Shown: in pieces, positions 8,084 through 8,675 of the stretch | Position numbering within the stretch: position 1 is the stretch's first letter | Layout: every line of letters begins with the position of its first letter | Notes under the pieces: generated by a model | What the model was told of the DNA's origin: nothing | Seen by the model: the letters and a program-made list of their open reading frames with translations, nothing else | Database searches by the model: none | Program-made: the position numbers and the translations under genes | Assembly: GCA_012729935.1 (NCBI GenBank) | Contig: JAAYBY010000259.1 | Span: 1-8,675, forward strand | Source: Clostridiaceae bacterium | GTDB taxonomy: Bacteria; Bacillota; Clostridia; Saccharofermentanales; UBA5734 | Reading direction: 5' to 3' | DNA: 8,675 nt

Positions 8084-8350
8084 CTATGATTTAAAGCCGA
8101 TGAGGATTAATACAAAACCCGGTGCTGCAATGAGCAATCCGCGCAGTTTCACATCAAGAATCGCTGAATCCCGGCGATGCTTTTCCTTTTCCTCCGGCGT
8201 CATGGCCTCGGCCAGATCAGGCGGAACTTCTTTTTTATCTGCCAAACCACGGCGATCAACGATCTTCGGAGCCAGATAGACGACGCATAATCCCACCGCG
8301 GCAATTAAAAGTCCGGCAATACGAATGATCAGTTCAACTGTTTTCGACAT
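8084..8350 (-). CDS. Small two-helix membrane protein of unknown function, first gene of the valS operon
   Basis: An 88-residue protein not recognised as a named family. Two hydrophobic helices are visible, at about residues 7-27 (LIIRIAGLLIAAVGLCVVYLA) and 68-86 (ending FVLILIGF). They flank a charged segment of about 40 residues rich in Lys, Arg, Asp and Glu with a Pro-Pro turn (VPPDLAEAMTPEEKEKHRR). Both helices contain a GLLIAA(V/P)G-like stretch, hinting at an internal repeat or simple helix packing. The start at 8350 is chosen because GAGG (8360-8357) stands six bases before it; the in-frame ATG at 8368 directly follows the T-box terminator U run and has no ribosome binding site. The gene lies between the valine T-box and valS, so its expression should rise when charged tRNA(Val) is scarce. 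Function cannot be deduced. Confidence 0.8.
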   Translation of the reverse strand: MSKTVELIIRIAGLLIAAVGLCVVYLAPKIVDRRGLADKKEVPPDLAEAMTPEEKEKHRRDSAILDVKLRGLLIAAPGFVLILIGFKS

Positions 8351-8356
8351 AGCATA

Positions 8357-8363
8357 CCTCTTC
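8357..8363 (-). promoter_or_regulatory. Ribosome binding site that decides the start of the small membrane protein
   Basis: GAAGAGG (8363-8357) has GAGG placed six bases before the ATG at 8350. The two ATGs further upstream (8368 and 8365) abut the terminator and overlap this site, so they are unlikely starts. Confidence 0.65.
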
Positions 8364-8370
8364 ATCATTA

Positions 8371-8406
8371 AAATAAAAAAGCTTCCATCCAGTAACTGGA
8401 CGAAAG
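8371..8406 (-). terminator. Rho-independent terminator of the valine T-box
   Basis: GCTTTCGTCCAG (8406-8395 region) pairs with CTGGATGGAAGC (8392-8381) over 12 base pairs, including two G-U pairs, with loop TTA. It is followed by TTTTTTATTT. The CCAGT part of the 5' arm can pair instead with ACTGG (8430-8426) of the T-box sequence to form the antiterminator, so the two structures exclude each other. Confidence 0.92.
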
Positions 8407-8592
8407 CCTGACTTCCGTGGTACCACCAGTTTTCCTGCCTTCCGGCAGGCTCTCTTCAGCCGTTACGCGGCCAGACGTCTCTACTCCGGGGCGACCTTCC
8501 ACAACACTTGCCAACAGGATCTTTCAGCCTTTGAATCCTGATCTCTTTCGGTCGTTCTGCTGTGTACTCCTCCCCTTCATCGTGGAAAGAAT
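8371..8592 (-). ncRNA. T-box riboswitch leader, valine-specific, controlling the small membrane protein and valS
   Basis: This leader reads tRNA(Val) charging and permits transcription when the uncharged form binds. In Stem I, GGGG (8575-8572 region) pairs with CCCC (8491-8488), and CACAGCA (8564-8558) pairs with TGTTGTG (8506-8500) over seven bases. Between them lies the specifier loop, with the S-turn bases AGTA (8568-8565) facing GAAG-GTC-G, giving specifier GUC (8495-8493), a valine codon followed by the usual purine. A distal AGAGAT and an apical stem CAGGAT/ATCCTG (8540-8535 with 8520-8515) follow the family pattern. After Stem I come a GCCG/CGGC hairpin (8471-8459), AAGAGAG, and Stem III CCTGCC-GGAA-GGCAGG (8449-8434). 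The T-box core TGGTGGTACCACGG (8428-8415) contains UGGU (8425-8422), complementary to ACCA, fitting the A discriminator of tRNA(Val). The core departs slightly from the common GGGTGGTACCGCG, with matching change in its pairing partner. Confidence 0.95.
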
Positions 8593-8598
8593 ACGTTC

Positions 8599-8627
8599 AT
8601 ATTACCCGCTACACGAATAAATTGCAA
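8599..8627 (-). promoter_or_regulatory. Sigma-A-type promoter of the T-box/valS operon
   Basis: TTGCAA (8627-8622), a spacer of exactly 17 bases, and TAATAT (8604-8599) make a strong match to the housekeeping consensus. Transcription would start near 8592, just ahead of T-box Stem I, as expected for a leader of about 220 bases. Confidence 0.8.
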
Positions 8628-8675
8628 GCACCGCTCGCGCTCAATCGTGCATGAGGCTCAGCAAAACTTGTCAAA

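Noticed and set aside
8417..8620. Plus-strand 67-codon reading frame at the right end
   Set aside because: It is antisense to the T-box leader, whose base-paired structure accounts for the sequence.
8669..8674. TTGACA on the minus strand at the right edge as a -35 box
   Set aside because: No acceptable -10 hexamer stands 16-18 bases downstream (the sequence there is TGCACG); the TTGCAA/TAATAT pair nearer the T-box is far better.

Overview
The window looks like chromosomal DNA of a low-to-moderate GC Bacillota, most likely a clostridial-type anaerobe. The evidence is strong GGAGG ribosome binding sites, a T-box leader in front of valS, a YesM/YesN-type two-component pair and a Gram-positive-style lipoprotein solute-binding protein. 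Genus cannot be told from what is visible.

Left part (1-5242): a carbohydrate-type ABC transporter binding lipoprotein on the minus strand runs off the left edge. It is divergent from a plus-strand two-component system of a Cache/HAMP/His_kinase sensor (YesM type) and a REC + AraC-HTH response regulator (YesN type). The 522-base divergent region holds a good sigma-A-like promoter facing each way, an AT-rich block, and a CcpA cre-like palindrome 27 bases before the lipoprotein start. By analogy with Bacillota systems of this layout, the kinase would sense an extracellular sugar or oligosaccharide and the regulator would switch on the transporter, whose permeases would lie beyond the left edge. 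The binding-protein gene carries a one-base frame break at a run of six G. The break sits exactly on a G GGG GGC heptamer, on which a -1 slip restores the frame.

Middle (5243-5350): a GC-rich hairpin terminator lies between the convergent response-regulator and valS genes.

Right part (5351-8675): a minus-strand valS operon. A TTGCAA-17-TAATAT promoter drives a roughly 220-base T-box leader with a readable GUC (Val) specifier, a UGGU acceptor-binding bulge and a clear terminator/antiterminator switch. The first gene under the switch is an 88-residue two-helix membrane protein of unknown function, followed by a full-length valyl-tRNA synthetase.

No mobile element, CRISPR array, tRNA or rRNA was seen. 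Most of the window is ordinary. The points worth a second look are the frameshift site in the binding protein, the unknown membrane protein under valine T-box control, and the regulatory content of the divergent region.
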